64,000 nucleotides of DNA from the NCBI RefSeq assembly GCF_014697625.1, contig NZ_JACJSG010000043.1, positions 1 through 64,000 on the forward strand, read 5' to 3'. Below the pieces are notes generated by a model. It saw only the letters and a program-made list of their open reading frames with translations. It was not told the origin of the DNA and made no database searches. Positions within the stretch are counted from its first letter, which is position 1. The number at the start of each line of letters is the position of its first letter. The stretch comes from Anabaena azotica FACHB-119. Its GTDB lineage: Bacteria; Cyanobacteriota; Cyanobacteriia; Cyanobacteriales; Nostocaceae. A program made the translations under genes and the position numbers. Below are positions 1-7,635 of the stretch, in pieces.

Positions 1-1
1 C

Positions 2-106
2 GGTACGCCGGAGGTTATCAAAAACGCCTGTGGAGAACTTGTAAGTCCTGAAGTAATTCCGGCAGAGATCGTTGAAGCAGGAATCACGCGACTTCAAGTC
101 CTGTGA
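2..106 (+). CDS. C-terminal 34 residues of an unidentified protein (5' end outside window)
   Basis: An open frame runs from the window edge to a TGA at 104-106 and encodes 34 residues ending in ITRLQVL. I do not recognise the family from this fragment. Its stop lies three bases from the stop of the convergent DsbA-like gene, so the two genes end tail to tail with no room for a separate terminator. Confidence 0.45.
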   Translation, partial: GTPEVIKNACGELVSPEVIPAEIVEAGITRLQVL

Positions 107-109
107 GGT

Positions 110-859
110 TCAATAACTAGCCTCAGCCAATTTGCTTTCTACATCTGATAGTTGTATACCACCAGAGAAGGTTTTACTATTCATCACAAAGAAAGGTGTA
201 CCAGCAACACCCAATGTTTGAGCTAGTTGGATATCTTGAGTAATTGCGGCATCCGCAAGAGGGCGATCGCTGTTAAACTTTTCTAAATCGAGGTCGAGTT
301 TTTTGGCAATATCTAAATACAAAGCTTCACCAAGTTGCTTTTGATTGCTAAACAAAGCATCATGATATTCCCAGAACTTACCTTGCTGATTTGCCGCCCA
401 AGCCGCCCTTGCTGCTGGCAAAGCTTGCTCATGAATGGATATCAAAGGTAAATGCTTGTAAACTAGCTTTACTTCACCCGGATGCTTTGCTAGAATTCCT
501 TTCAAAGTTTTATGCGCCTCAGCACAATAGGGACATTGAAAATCAGAAAATTCTACTAATACAGCCTTTGACTCAGCCGCACTCGTAGTAGGAGAATCAC
601 CAATCACAGCTTGAGTGTTTGTTTTTAATTCTTGTAAAAATTCTTCCCTTGCTTGGTTTACTTTTTGTTGCTGTTGCTGCTGATAGGCTTGAACAGATTC
701 GATAATTACTTCCGGGTGTTCGCGCAGAATCTGTATAACTTGTTGTTCTAGTTGAGAACTAGCGCGGCTAGCTGCTTGTGCAGGAAAAGACCAACTGAAA
801 ACTAAGCATAGTAAGCTGAATATCACCCAATTACGTAGACGCTGAAATAACTGACCCAT
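110..859 (-). CDS. DsbA-family thiol:disulfide oxidoreductase, exported
   Basis: Likely introduces or reshuffles disulfides in the periplasm or thylakoid lumen. The 249-residue protein starts with a signal peptide (hydrophobic stretch about 11-24, cleavage near AQA-A at 29/30). A Gln-rich helical linker (about 35-80) follows, then a thioredoxin fold with active site C108-P-Y-C111 in the context FSDFQCPYC and the cis-proline loop GVAGTPFFV near the C-terminus. I chose the Met at 859 because it sits directly before the signal peptide; an in-frame codon at 931 would add 24 residues before it. The architecture matches cyanobacterial DsbA-like proteins. The specific substrate is unknown. Confidence 0.85.
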   Translation of the reverse strand: MGQLFQRLRNWVIFSLLCLVFSWSFPAQAASRASSQLEQQVIQILREHPEVIIESVQAYQQQQQQKVNQAREEFLQELKTNTQAVIGDSPTTSAAESKAVLVEFSDFQCPYCAEAHKTLKGILAKHPGEVKLVYKHLPLISIHEQALPAARAAWAANQQGKFWEYHDALFSNQKQLGEALYLDIAKKLDLDLEKFNSDRPLADAAITQDIQLAQTLGVAGTPFFVMNSKTFSGGIQLSDVESKLAEASY

Positions 860-1015
860 AGGAACATATAAGAGTAAACAACATCTCCCTAGTATTCCCT
901 GGAATTTGTGAAATTGACAGACTTGTTGCAAAAATCCAAAATCCCTGGTATTTAAGAATTACATTTTATATTTTTTATATACTTAGGTACTTCCAGATAA
1001 AAAATATCCAAAATT

Positions 1016-1078
1016 TAGGGTGCGTTAGTAGAAGAAACCCCAGCCATACCAAGAAAATACTCATACTAACGCACCCTA
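1016..1078. repeat. MITE-like element, family B (TAGGGTGCGTYAG ends)
   Basis: A 63-bp element whose ends TAGGGTGCGTTAGTA and TACTAACGCACCCTA are perfect inverted repeats. A second copy with the same ends lies at 25234-25297. Its right end shares the TA dinucleotide at 1077-1078 with the next element. Confidence 0.7.
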
Positions 1079-1211
1079 CTGGCGTGGCAAGCCTAAACTT
1101 GTGCATTAGCGAAAAATCTATCATCTTGTTCATCTGCGTTCATCTGCGTTCATCTGCGTTCAAATTTATCCAAACCTATTGCCACATTTTAGCCTTGCCA
1201 GTCCACTACTA
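1077..1211. repeat. MITE-like element, family A, copy 1
   Basis: About 135 bp with imperfect terminal inverted repeats (left TACTGGCGTGGCAAGCCTAAA, right end reading TAGTGGACTGGCAAGGCTAAA on the other strand). The core has four tandem copies of the 10-mer CATCTGCGTT. Related copies are at 21800-21931, 35046-35176 and 41061-41179; this copy is inverted relative to the 35 kb copy. Confidence 0.75.
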
Positions 1212-1240
1212 ACTAAATTATTGGGTGTATTTAACAACAT

Positions 1241-1277
1241 AAAAAAGCGGGCTAACCGCTATGACTTGGTTAACCCG
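1241..1277 (-). terminator. Rho-independent terminator of ycf35
   Basis: On the minus strand a 10-bp stem, CGGGTTAACC pairing with GGTTAGCCCG (one G-U wobble), has a 10-nt loop and is followed by C then six T. It lies about 30 bases past the ycf35 stop. Confidence 0.8.
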
Positions 1278-1306
1278 TGCAGCTTTGGGAACGCGCAGAG
1301 AAATTG

Positions 1307-1657
1307 TTATTGCAATACTAATTTCACGTTGGCGTTTTGCAGACCGCGCTGTTTTACTTCAGCCAAGGTTTTGTTAACAGCGTATTTTTGGTTGATGGAG
1401 TTGATTAACTCGGTTTGGTTGTGCTTTTTAGCAACGCCCCACAGGTCAGCGATGAGGTCGAAGGAACCATCGCTATTGCGAGACCAACCTAAATCGTATT
1501 CGCCTTCCAAAACTGCAACGATGTCTGAACGAACGCGCTGACCATTGTAACCACGAACATCAGCTTCAGTTTTTACTGAGATGCCCAGGTCGCGCAAAGA
1601 AGCTTTGAGGATTTCGGCATCGGTGATTTTGGTGCGAAGAGTGCTAAAGTGAGACAT
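1307..1657 (-). CDS. ycf35: Ycf35-like protein (DUF1257 family)
   Basis: A 116-residue soluble protein of the conserved cyanobacterial/plastid Ycf35 type; the biochemical role of the family is not established. The sequence opens MSHFSTLRTKITD, contains the motif WSRNSDGSFDLIADLWG and ends in KLVLQ, which I recognise from the family. I chose the Met at 1657 over one 13 codons upstream because GGAGGAAA sits at ideal spacing before it and the extra residues are not family-like. It lies downstream of ycf46 on the same strand and is probably co-transcribed. A clear terminator follows. Confidence 0.85.
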   Translation of the reverse strand: MSHFSTLRTKITDAEILKASLRDLGISVKTEADVRGYNGQRVRSDIVAVLEGEYDLGWSRNSDGSFDLIADLWGVAKKHNQTELINSINQKYAVNKTLAEVKQRGLQNANVKLVLQ

Positions 1658-1750
1658 TTGGGTTTCCTCCAGTGAGAAGATTGAGAAAAAGGACAACGTT
1701 TGTTTTCAGGGAAGCCGCGCATATTTGGGAACGGCTTTTTTCTCGTAACT

Positions 1751-1796
1751 GCTAGCTTTGGGGGCTAGCCTTTCCCCTTGGGTAGCAAGGGAAAGC
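1751..1796 (-). other. Hairpins in the ycf46-ycf35 spacer
   Basis: Two adjacent inverted repeats, a GCTAGC pair (1751-1769) and CTTTCCCCTTG/CAAGGGAAAG (about 1770-1795), begin directly after the ycf46 stop. With no T-run on the minus strand they look more like a processing or stability element than a terminator, and could set the ycf46:ycf35 ratio. This role is inference. Confidence 0.35.
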
Positions 1797-1798
1797 TT

Positions 1799-3307
1799 TT
1801 AGAACTCCATACGCTGGTATTCAGCAACGGAGGCTGCGGCGGGTCTTGCCCTCTGTCTAGCCCAGTCTCTGAGGGCTGTTACCTGTTCTTGCATCGTGCG
1901 AGACAGTGGCAATGTAGCTTTGAGCGCAGCAATAATATCTAGTTGGGTGAACTCGCGGTCTTGGGCAAATGCTTCGTACATTGCCGCAACCAGTGCTTGT
2001 TCAATTTCTGCCCCGGAAAATCCGTCAGACATCTTGGCGAGTTGCTCCAAATCAAACCTAGATATCTCTTCCCGACGTTTATTCAGGTGGATCTTGAATA
2101 TATCACTCCTTTCTTCGGGTGTGGGCAGATCCACAAAGAAAATTTCATCAAAACGACCCTTCCTCAAAAATTCTCCAGGTAAGCGTTCTACGCGGTTGGC
2201 TGTCGCCATGACAAAAACTGGAGATTTTTTCTCCTGCATCCATGTGAGGAAAGACCCAAATATTCTGCTGGATGTGCCACCATCGGAGTCACCAGACCCA
2301 GCGCTACCAGCAAAAGATTTATCTAATTCGTCAATGAACAGAATCGCAGGTGAGATAGATTCTGCTGTTTTGAGGGCGTTACGCAGATTAGCTTCACTTC
2401 GCCCTACCATTGAGCCGTCGTAAACTCGCCCCATATCCAAACGCAACAGGGGTAAACCCCACAGGCGGGATGTTGTTTTGGCGATTAATGACTTACCACA
2501 ACCAGGAACACCTAAAATTAACATCCCTTTTGGTTGGGGTAGACCATATTCTCTAGCTCTTTCGGTAAACGCATTCGAGCGTTGTTTGAGCCATTTCTTT
2601 AATTCTTCTAAGCCACCTACAGCGTCTATGGTTTCATCTTCTTCGATGTATTCTAGGATGCCATTACGCCGGATGAGTTGCTTTTTCTCAGATAGAACTA
2701 TATCTACTTCTTCTTCTGTCAAACGCCCTGTAGTGACCTGGGCTTTGCGATATACTTTCTCAGCTTCATCTTTAGTTAAGCCTAAAGCTGCTCTGAGCAG
2801 TTTTTCCCGCGCTTCTGTGGTTAAGCGTCTACCACGATTTTGGTCTAGGTGTTGAGTTAAAACTTTGTTTAACTCAGACATATCTGGTAATTGGAAATCT
2901 AAGACGACTACTTCTTTTTCCAGTTCTATTGGTACTTGCTGCATCGGTGACATCAAAATGATGTTCTTTTGCGTACCTTTGAAGCTGGCGATCGCATCTC
3001 TTAATGACCTTGTAGTCGCAGCAGCATCAATAAATGGATGTAAATCTTTAAAAATAAATATACCAGGTTCTTTTTGCCGCATCACCCAATCAATCGCCGC
3101 CTCCGGTGAAACGGTATTATGTGGGTTAGCACGGGGTTGACCATACTCCACGATGCCATGAGTTACTGTCCAAACATACACTCGGCGTTGGGGCCTTAAC
3201 ACTTGGGCGATTGTGGAAATTGCCTGCTCTGCCCGCTCTTCCTCGGAGGTCACAAGGTAGATTAGTGGGTATTGAGCTTGGATGAGAATATTGAGCTCTT
3301 CTTTCAT
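1799..3307 (-). CDS. ycf46: Ycf46, AAA+ ATPase
   Basis: A 502-residue AAA+ ATPase of the cyanobacterial/plastid Ycf46 family; homologues have been linked to regulation of photosynthesis and inorganic carbon use. The N-terminal third (1-210) is the family-specific region beginning EELNILIQAQYPLIYLVT. The AAA module follows: Walker A GVPGCGKS at 266-273, Walker B ILFIDE ending D326-E327, sensor-1 Asn in TANRVERLP about 371, and arginine-finger region LRKGRFDE about 381-388. It is probably a hexameric remodelling ATPase. It sits between an RHH/Zn-type small protein upstream and ycf35 downstream, all on the minus strand. Confidence 0.93.
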   Translation of the reverse strand: MKEELNILIQAQYPLIYLVTSEEERAEQAISTIAQVLRPQRRVYVWTVTHGIVEYGQPRANPHNTVSPEAAIDWVMRQKEPGIFIFKDLHPFIDAAATTRSLRDAIASFKGTQKNIILMSPMQQVPIELEKEVVVLDFQLPDMSELNKVLTQHLDQNRGRRLTTEAREKLLRAALGLTKDEAEKVYRKAQVTTGRLTEEEVDIVLSEKKQLIRRNGILEYIEEDETIDAVGGLEELKKWLKQRSNAFTERAREYGLPQPKGMLILGVPGCGKSLIAKTTSRLWGLPLLRLDMGRVYDGSMVGRSEANLRNALKTAESISPAILFIDELDKSFAGSAGSGDSDGGTSSRIFGSFLTWMQEKKSPVFVMATANRVERLPGEFLRKGRFDEIFFVDLPTPEERSDIFKIHLNKRREEISRFDLEQLAKMSDGFSGAEIEQALVAAMYEAFAQDREFTQLDIIAALKATLPLSRTMQEQVTALRDWARQRARPAAASVAEYQRMEF

Positions 3308-3396
3308 AAATCGACCTGCTTGAGACCCTAGTACAGTAAAGACATCGTTTTGTTTGTGACAACAACCGAATTATGATTTCCTTATCTAATTCGTAC

Positions 3397-3744
3397 CTAG
3401 CAAGGAACCAATTCTTCCTCACCCTTGGGATGGGTTTCCGCTTCAGCCATTTCATCAATAGGAAGATGATCTTGACCGACTAATCCTGGTTGGTTTCCTA
3501 AACCAATCAATTCCCCATCACGCAACACCAATGAACTTTCACAAGTGGGACATGAATAGACTCGATGAGTTCTTCCGTAAGCTGAAGCCTCTAACTCCTC
3601 AACTAATTCTGAGTTAGTTAAGTAAAAATCAAGGGCGCGTTCAGCTAGGTCTGACATATGTTCGGATTCAATCGCTGAACGAATCTTCAGCTTCTTGTGC
3701 AGTTCTGGCGATAGATATAACGTAACCTTTTGCTTAGTTTGCAT
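3397..3744 (-). CDS. Small RHH-like protein with a CxxC motif, upstream of ycf46
   Basis: About 115 residues. The N-terminus (KQKVTLYLSPELHKKLKIRS) looks like a ribbon-helix-helix DNA-binding fold. A helical stretch follows, then YSCPTCESSLVLRDGE, half of a zinc-ribbon-like knuckle, and an acidic tail. A Met four codons upstream (3756) is an alternative start. It is encoded 89 bases upstream of ycf46 on the same strand, so it could be an operon autoregulator; that is inference from fold and position. I do not know an experimentally named homologue. Confidence 0.65.
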   Translation of the reverse strand: MQTKQKVTLYLSPELHKKLKIRSAIESEHMSDLAERALDFYLTNSELVEELEASAYGRTHRVYSCPTCESSLVLRDGELIGLGNQPGLVGQDHLPIDEMAEAETHPKGEEELVPC

Positions 3745-3937
3745 ATAACTTTTCAATGGTCTTACCCGGGTATGTATATTACGTTATCGATTGCCCGCTT
3801 GGTTGTCAAGACAGTAAGACGCTTTGACAGCTATTTTGTAATACTTCTTTACAATATAGACGAGTTTGTTAGAAAATAATCTTATTGCTATATGTTATTT
3901 AAGAAACTAACGCTAAATGAATTATGCCTGAAATCAA

Positions 3938-4555
3938 ATGGCTGATAAATTGGCTCAGATGATTTACTTTTATGAGTTATCAGTGGCAAAACTTAATAAA
4001 TTACTAAATTTTTTTTTAGTAAACTTACATAAATTATTAGTATTTATTTACACTTTGTTGCAAAAAACTCTTAGAGTAACGTTAAATGGCAAAGCATATT
4101 GTCTTTTTGCTTTGTGCTTAACGCTGTGGGGTTGTAGTACAACCTTGGATATCACTAGTATTGGCTGGAAAACTTACAGTAATTCACGCTATGGCTTTGA
4201 GTTTCCCTATCCCAGCAACTGGAACTCATTAACTGCGCCTACAAATGATGATGGCATTGCCTTTGTCTCACCCCGAAATAGCAATGTAGAAATTCGCGGA
4301 TGGGCAAGTAATCAGTTATCACCATCAATGACTGAAGATAGTGAGACATCGGCTAGCTATAACTTTCAAACTACGCAAGGTTTAAGGGGATTGCTGTTAG
4401 TGGAAACGGGAAACACCATGAGTTCGATGAAACTTAAATTAAATCAGAATCAGATAGACTACCACTGGCAAGGAAAAAGCCCAAGTCAAGAATTTTCCAA
4501 CTACTATCCACTGTTCTATTACATTGCCCAACAGTATCGGGTGGGGAGGAGGTGA
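3938..4555 (+). CDS. Putative lipoprotein of unknown function
   Basis: The frame contains a lipobox, LWGC, at residue 66 of the longest reading, preceded by a hydrophobic stretch. The real start may be one of the two TTG codons at 4055/4058, which would put the lipid-modified Cys 25-26 residues in. The mature part begins with the pattern W-x-x-Y-S-x-x-x-Y-G-F-x-F-P-Y-P-x-x-W seen in PsbP-like and other cyanobacterial lipoproteins; no catalytic motif is visible. The upstream 65 residues are hydrophobic but lack a normal signal-peptide layout. A heptamer array starts ten bases after the stop. Confidence 0.6.
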   Translation: MADKLAQMIYFYELSVAKLNKLLNFFLVNLHKLLVFIYTLLQKTLRVTLNGKAYCLFALCLTLWGCSTTLDITSIGWKTYSNSRYGFEFPYPSNWNSLTAPTNDDGIAFVSPRNSNVEIRGWASNQLSPSMTEDSETSASYNFQTTQGLRGLLLVETGNTMSSMKLKLNQNQIDYHWQGKSPSQEFSNYYPLFYYIAQQYRVGRR

Positions 4556-4564
4556 GGAACTTAA

Positions 4565-4592
4565 TCAGTTATCAGTTATCAGTTATCAGTTA
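4565..4592. repeat. Heptamer array (TCAGTTA)x4
   Basis: Four exact copies of TCAGTTA just after the lipoprotein stop. The unit is oriented opposite to the array in front of sqdB, so the two can pair as a hairpin about 100 bases apart. Confidence 0.85.
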
Positions 4593-4667
4593 ATTTTTGG
4601 GAAAAACACCACAGCAATTGATTCTAGCTTAAGTGGCTCTTCTGGTCTTAACCTCCCACTATACGCT

Positions 4668-4713
4668 TGATAACTGTTCACTGATAACTGTTCACTGATA
4701 ACTGACAACTGAC
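4668..4713. repeat. Degenerate heptamer array upstream of sqdB
   Basis: Alternating TGATAACTG and TTCACTG units followed by ACAACTGAC, about 75 bases before the sqdB start. The ATAACTG sense faces the gene. Confidence 0.75.
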
Positions 4714-4789
4714 ACATCCACCAGAATGATGAGTGAGCGGGTACAGAAAACTGGTAGATTTAGCTAACAACGAGTATCAACTGGTGAAA

Positions 4790-5944
4790 ATGAAAGTCCT
4801 AGTTATTGGTGGTGATGGGTATTGCGGTTGGGCAACCGCACTATATCTTTCCAGTCGTGGTTATGAAGTTGGAATATTAGATAGTTTGGTGCGTCGGCAC
4901 TGGGATAATGAACTGGGTATCGAAACTCTGACTCCCATCGCACCAATTCAGCAACGTCTCCAGCGCTGGCAGGATTTAACAGGTAAATCTATTGACCTGT
5001 TTGTTGGCGATATTACCAACTATGAATTTCTCCAGAAAGCGTTGCATAAATTTGAGCCGAATGCCATTGTCCATTTTGGTGAACAGCGTTCAGCACCATT
5101 TTCGATGATTGACCGTGAACACGCAGTTCTTACCCAGGTGAATAACGTTGTGGGTACGTTGAACTTGCTGTATGCCATGAAGGAAGATTTCCCTGACTGT
5201 CACCTAGTAAAATTGGGAACAATGGGGGAATACGGCACACCCAATATTGATATCGAAGAAGGCTATATCACAATTGAACATAATGGGCGTAAGGATACTC
5301 TACCTTACCCCAAACAGCCCGGCTCAATGTATCATTTGAGTAAAGTTCATGATAGCCATAACATCCATTTTGCTTGCAGAATTTGGGGGTTACGGGCGAC
5401 AGACTTGAACCAAGGTGTGGTTTACGGCGTTCTCACCGAAGAAACGGGGATGGACGAACTGTTAATCAACCGCCTGGATTATGATGGTGTGTTTGGTACG
5501 GCGTTGAATCGTTTTTGTATTCAAGCGGCTATTGGTCATCCCTTGACTGTTTATGGTAAAGGTGGACAAACAAGGGGTTTCTTGGATATTCGGGATACGG
5601 TGCGGTGTGTGGAATTAGCGATCGCCAACCCAGCCCAAGCTGGCGAATTCCGCGTATTCAACCAATTTACCGAACTATTTAGCGTTGGCGACTTGGCATT
5701 AATGGTAAAAAAAGCCGGGAATGCTTTAGGGTTGAATGTAGAAATCAACAACCTAGCTAATCCCAGAGTTGAGAAAGAAGAACATTACTTCAACGCTAAA
5801 AACACCAAATTGCTTGATTTAGGTCTACAGCCTCACTATCTATCTGATTCTCTGCTGGATTCTTTGCTAAACTTTGCTGTTAAGTATCAAACACGAGTTG
5901 ATCAAAAGCAAATTTTACCCAAAGTCTCTTGGCATAGAAATTAG
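4790..5944 (+). CDS. sqdB: UDP-sulfoquinovose synthase SqdB
   Basis: Converts UDP-glucose and sulfite to UDP-sulfoquinovose, the head-group donor for the thylakoid sulfolipid SQDG. The 384-residue SDR-type protein begins MKVLVIGGDGYCGWA, the NAD-binding loop diagnostic of SqdB, followed by the RRHWDNELG signature. It keeps a catalytic Thr in KLGTMGEYG and the YHLSK (YxxxK) pair. The Met at 4790 gives the family N-terminus; an earlier in-frame Met at 4733 only adds repeat-adjacent sequence. sqdX follows on the same strand after 240 bases, so the two sulfolipid steps are adjacent. Confidence 0.97.
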   Translation: MKVLVIGGDGYCGWATALYLSSRGYEVGILDSLVRRHWDNELGIETLTPIAPIQQRLQRWQDLTGKSIDLFVGDITNYEFLQKALHKFEPNAIVHFGEQRSAPFSMIDREHAVLTQVNNVVGTLNLLYAMKEDFPDCHLVKLGTMGEYGTPNIDIEEGYITIEHNGRKDTLPYPKQPGSMYHLSKVHDSHNIHFACRIWGLRATDLNQGVVYGVLTEETGMDELLINRLDYDGVFGTALNRFCIQAAIGHPLTVYGKGGQTRGFLDIRDTVRCVELAIANPAQAGEFRVFNQFTELFSVGDLALMVKKAGNALGLNVEINNLANPRVEKEEHYFNAKNTKLLDLGLQPHYLSDSLLDSLLNFAVKYQTRVDQKQILPKVSWHRN

Positions 5945-6045
5945 TAGGTGTAAGGGTGTAAGGGTGTAAGGGTATAAGGGTATAGGGGTAGAGTTTATCT
6001 TTAATTCTGACACCAATGCGATCAGAAACTGCACCCTGTAAATTG

Positions 6046-6085
6046 TGTAGAGACGTTGCAAGCAACGTCTCTACAGCCTTTTTTA
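6046..6085 (+). terminator. Palindromic repeat ending in a T-run, downstream of sqdB
   Basis: TGTAGAGACGTTGC and its inverse flank a 2-4 base loop, followed by AGCC and six T. It is a plausible intrinsic terminator for sqdB and also a dispersed repeat, with a near-identical palindrome at 15956-15985. Upstream, 5945-5990 carries tandem GTGTAAGG/GTATAAGG units right after the sqdB stop. Confidence 0.55.
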
Positions 6086-6184
6086 AAACACCAATTGATT
6101 ACACTACGGGAGAAGGTTTACTCTGTTGTAGATCCCAAAATTCAACAGCAGTTGGGATTATCTGCTTGGATTGAATGATTTTGT

Positions 6185-7315
6185 ATGAGAATTGCCCTAT
6201 TCACCGAAACTTTTTTACCTAAAGTTGACGGCATTGTGACACGCCTGCGCCACACCGTTGACCATTTACAACGTTTGGGAAATCAAGTGTTAGTGGTTGC
6301 CCCTGATGGGGGAATTACGGAACATAAAGGAGCGAAAGTTTACGGGGTTAGTGGCTTTCCCTTGCCTCTGTATCCAGAGTTAAAAATGGCACTTCCTCGC
6401 CCAGCCATTGGTTCCGCCCTGGAAGAATTTCGACCAGATATTATTCATGTTGTCAATCCGGCAGTTTTGGGTTTATCAGGTATTTTTTATAGTAAAGTCC
6501 AGAAAATTCCTTTAGTTGCTTCTTATCATACCCATTTGCCACAGTATCTCCAGCATTACGGCTTGGGGATGCTAGAGGGGTTGTTGTGGGAACTGTTAAA
6601 AGCTGGGCATAACCAAGCTGCTTTGAATCTTTGTACTTCGACGGCGATGATGGAGGAACTATCAGCGCATGGTATTGAACGGGTGGATTTATGGCAGAGG
6701 GGAGTTGATACAGAATTATTCCAGCCTGATTTAGCTAGTGTAGAGATGCGATCGCATCTCTCGCAAAATCATCCAGAAAGCCCTCTATTATTGTACGTGG
6801 GTCGTCTTTCCGCCGAAAAAGAAATTGAGCGCATTAAACCCATTTTAGAAGCAATTCCCCAAGCGCGATTAGCACTGGTAGGAGACGGGCCTCACCGCCA
6901 AGCATTAGAAAAACACTTTGCTCTCACAAATACCAACTTTGTCGGCTATCTGATGGGGGCTGAATTAGGTGCGGCTTTTGCTAGTGCTGATGCTTTTATC
7001 TTTCCCTCGCGTACAGAAACATTGGGTTTAGTATTGTTAGAAGCAATGGCGGCTGGCTGTCCTGTAGTAGCTGCTCGTTCTGGTGGTATTCCTGATATTG
7101 TCACAGATGGGGTAAATGGCTATCTATTTGACCCGAAAGCCGACATTCAAGATGCGATTAATGCAACTATTCGCCTTTTGGAAAACCAACAAGAACGTGA
7201 TACAATTCGGCAAAATGCCCGTAAGGAAGCAGAAAGATGGGGATGGGCTGCTGCTACACGTCAGTTACAGGATTATTATCAAAAGGTGATATTTGGGGAA
7301 AAGAAGAGGGGTTAG
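6185..7315 (+). CDS. sqdX: SqdX, sulfoquinovosyldiacylglycerol synthase (GT-B glycosyltransferase)
   Basis: Transfers sulfoquinovose from UDP-sulfoquinovose to diacylglycerol, the last SQDG step, at the membrane surface. The 376-residue GT4-type protein begins MRIALFTETFLPKVDGI and has the N-terminal acceptor-side stretch SYHTHLPQYLQHYGLG. The C-terminal donor domain shows LLYVGRLSAEKEI, the EX7E region FPSRTETLGLVLLEAMAAG and a KEAERWGW tail. Position directly after sqdB supports the assignment. The gene ends at a G-rich GGGACTG tandem and a MITE cluster. Confidence 0.93.
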   Translation: MRIALFTETFLPKVDGIVTRLRHTVDHLQRLGNQVLVVAPDGGITEHKGAKVYGVSGFPLPLYPELKMALPRPAIGSALEEFRPDIIHVVNPAVLGLSGIFYSKVQKIPLVASYHTHLPQYLQHYGLGMLEGLLWELLKAGHNQAALNLCTSTAMMEELSAHGIERVDLWQRGVDTELFQPDLASVEMRSHLSQNHPESPLLLYVGRLSAEKEIERIKPILEAIPQARLALVGDGPHRQALEKHFALTNTNFVGYLMGAELGAAFASADAFIFPSRTETLGLVLLEAMAAGCPVVAARSGGIPDIVTDGVNGYLFDPKADIQDAINATIRLLENQQERDTIRQNARKEAERWGWAAATRQLQDYYQKVIFGEKKRG

Positions 7316-7635
7316 GGACTGGGGACTGGGGACTGGGGAGATGAGGGAGTAACCCACCCCTAACCCCTCCCAGGAGGGGAACAGGGCAGGGTGGTTTCAT
7401 ACAATCAGAGAAAAAAGATTATTGTGTTTCAAAGCCTCTCCCCCCGTGGGGGAGAGGTTTGGAGAGGGGGCAAAATCTCTGCTACAACACCAGAAATCAG
7501 AACTTATAAATTTTTCTTTTTTTGTATGAAACACCCTGCCTCCCAGGAGGGGAACAGGGAGATGAGGGAGAAACCCACCCCTAACCCCTCCCAGGAGGGG
7601 AACAGCAGAGAAGAATAAATAATGACCAATAACAA
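7316..7635. other. Repeat-filled spacer between sqdX and the adenylate cyclase gene
   Basis: Holds a (GGGGACT)n G-rich tandem (7314-7338), a CCCCTCCCAGGAGGGGAAC palindromic repeat present before and after the MITE-like element C1 (7387-7538), and a third copy near 7585-7603. No gene. An open frame at 7391-7618 is made of these repeats. Confidence 0.7.
7387..7538. repeat. MITE-like element, family C, copy 1
   Basis: A 152-bp element with ends CAGGGTGGTTTCATACAA and TTGTATGAAACACCCTG in inverted orientation. It appears inserted in a CCCTCCCAGGAGGGGAACAGGG-type repeat that is found on both sides. An expanded inverted copy is at 16153-16495. Confidence 0.75.

Larger units (their letters stand above)
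860..1306. other. Repeat-filled intergenic region
   Basis: Spacer between the start of the dsbA-like gene and the end of ycf35. It holds two abutting MITE-like elements (1016-1078 and 1077-1211) and the probable ycf35 terminator (1241-1277). I see no gene here. The promoter of the dsbA-like gene should lie in the AT-rich part, about 900-1010. Confidence 0.6.

Noticed and set aside
3126..3458. Minus-strand open frame overlapping ycf46 and the RHH gene
   Set aside because: It overlaps two well supported genes in another frame and has no family features.
7391..7618. Open frame between sqdX and the adenylate cyclase gene
   Set aside because: It is made entirely of the MITE family C element and CCCTCCCAGGAGGG repeats.
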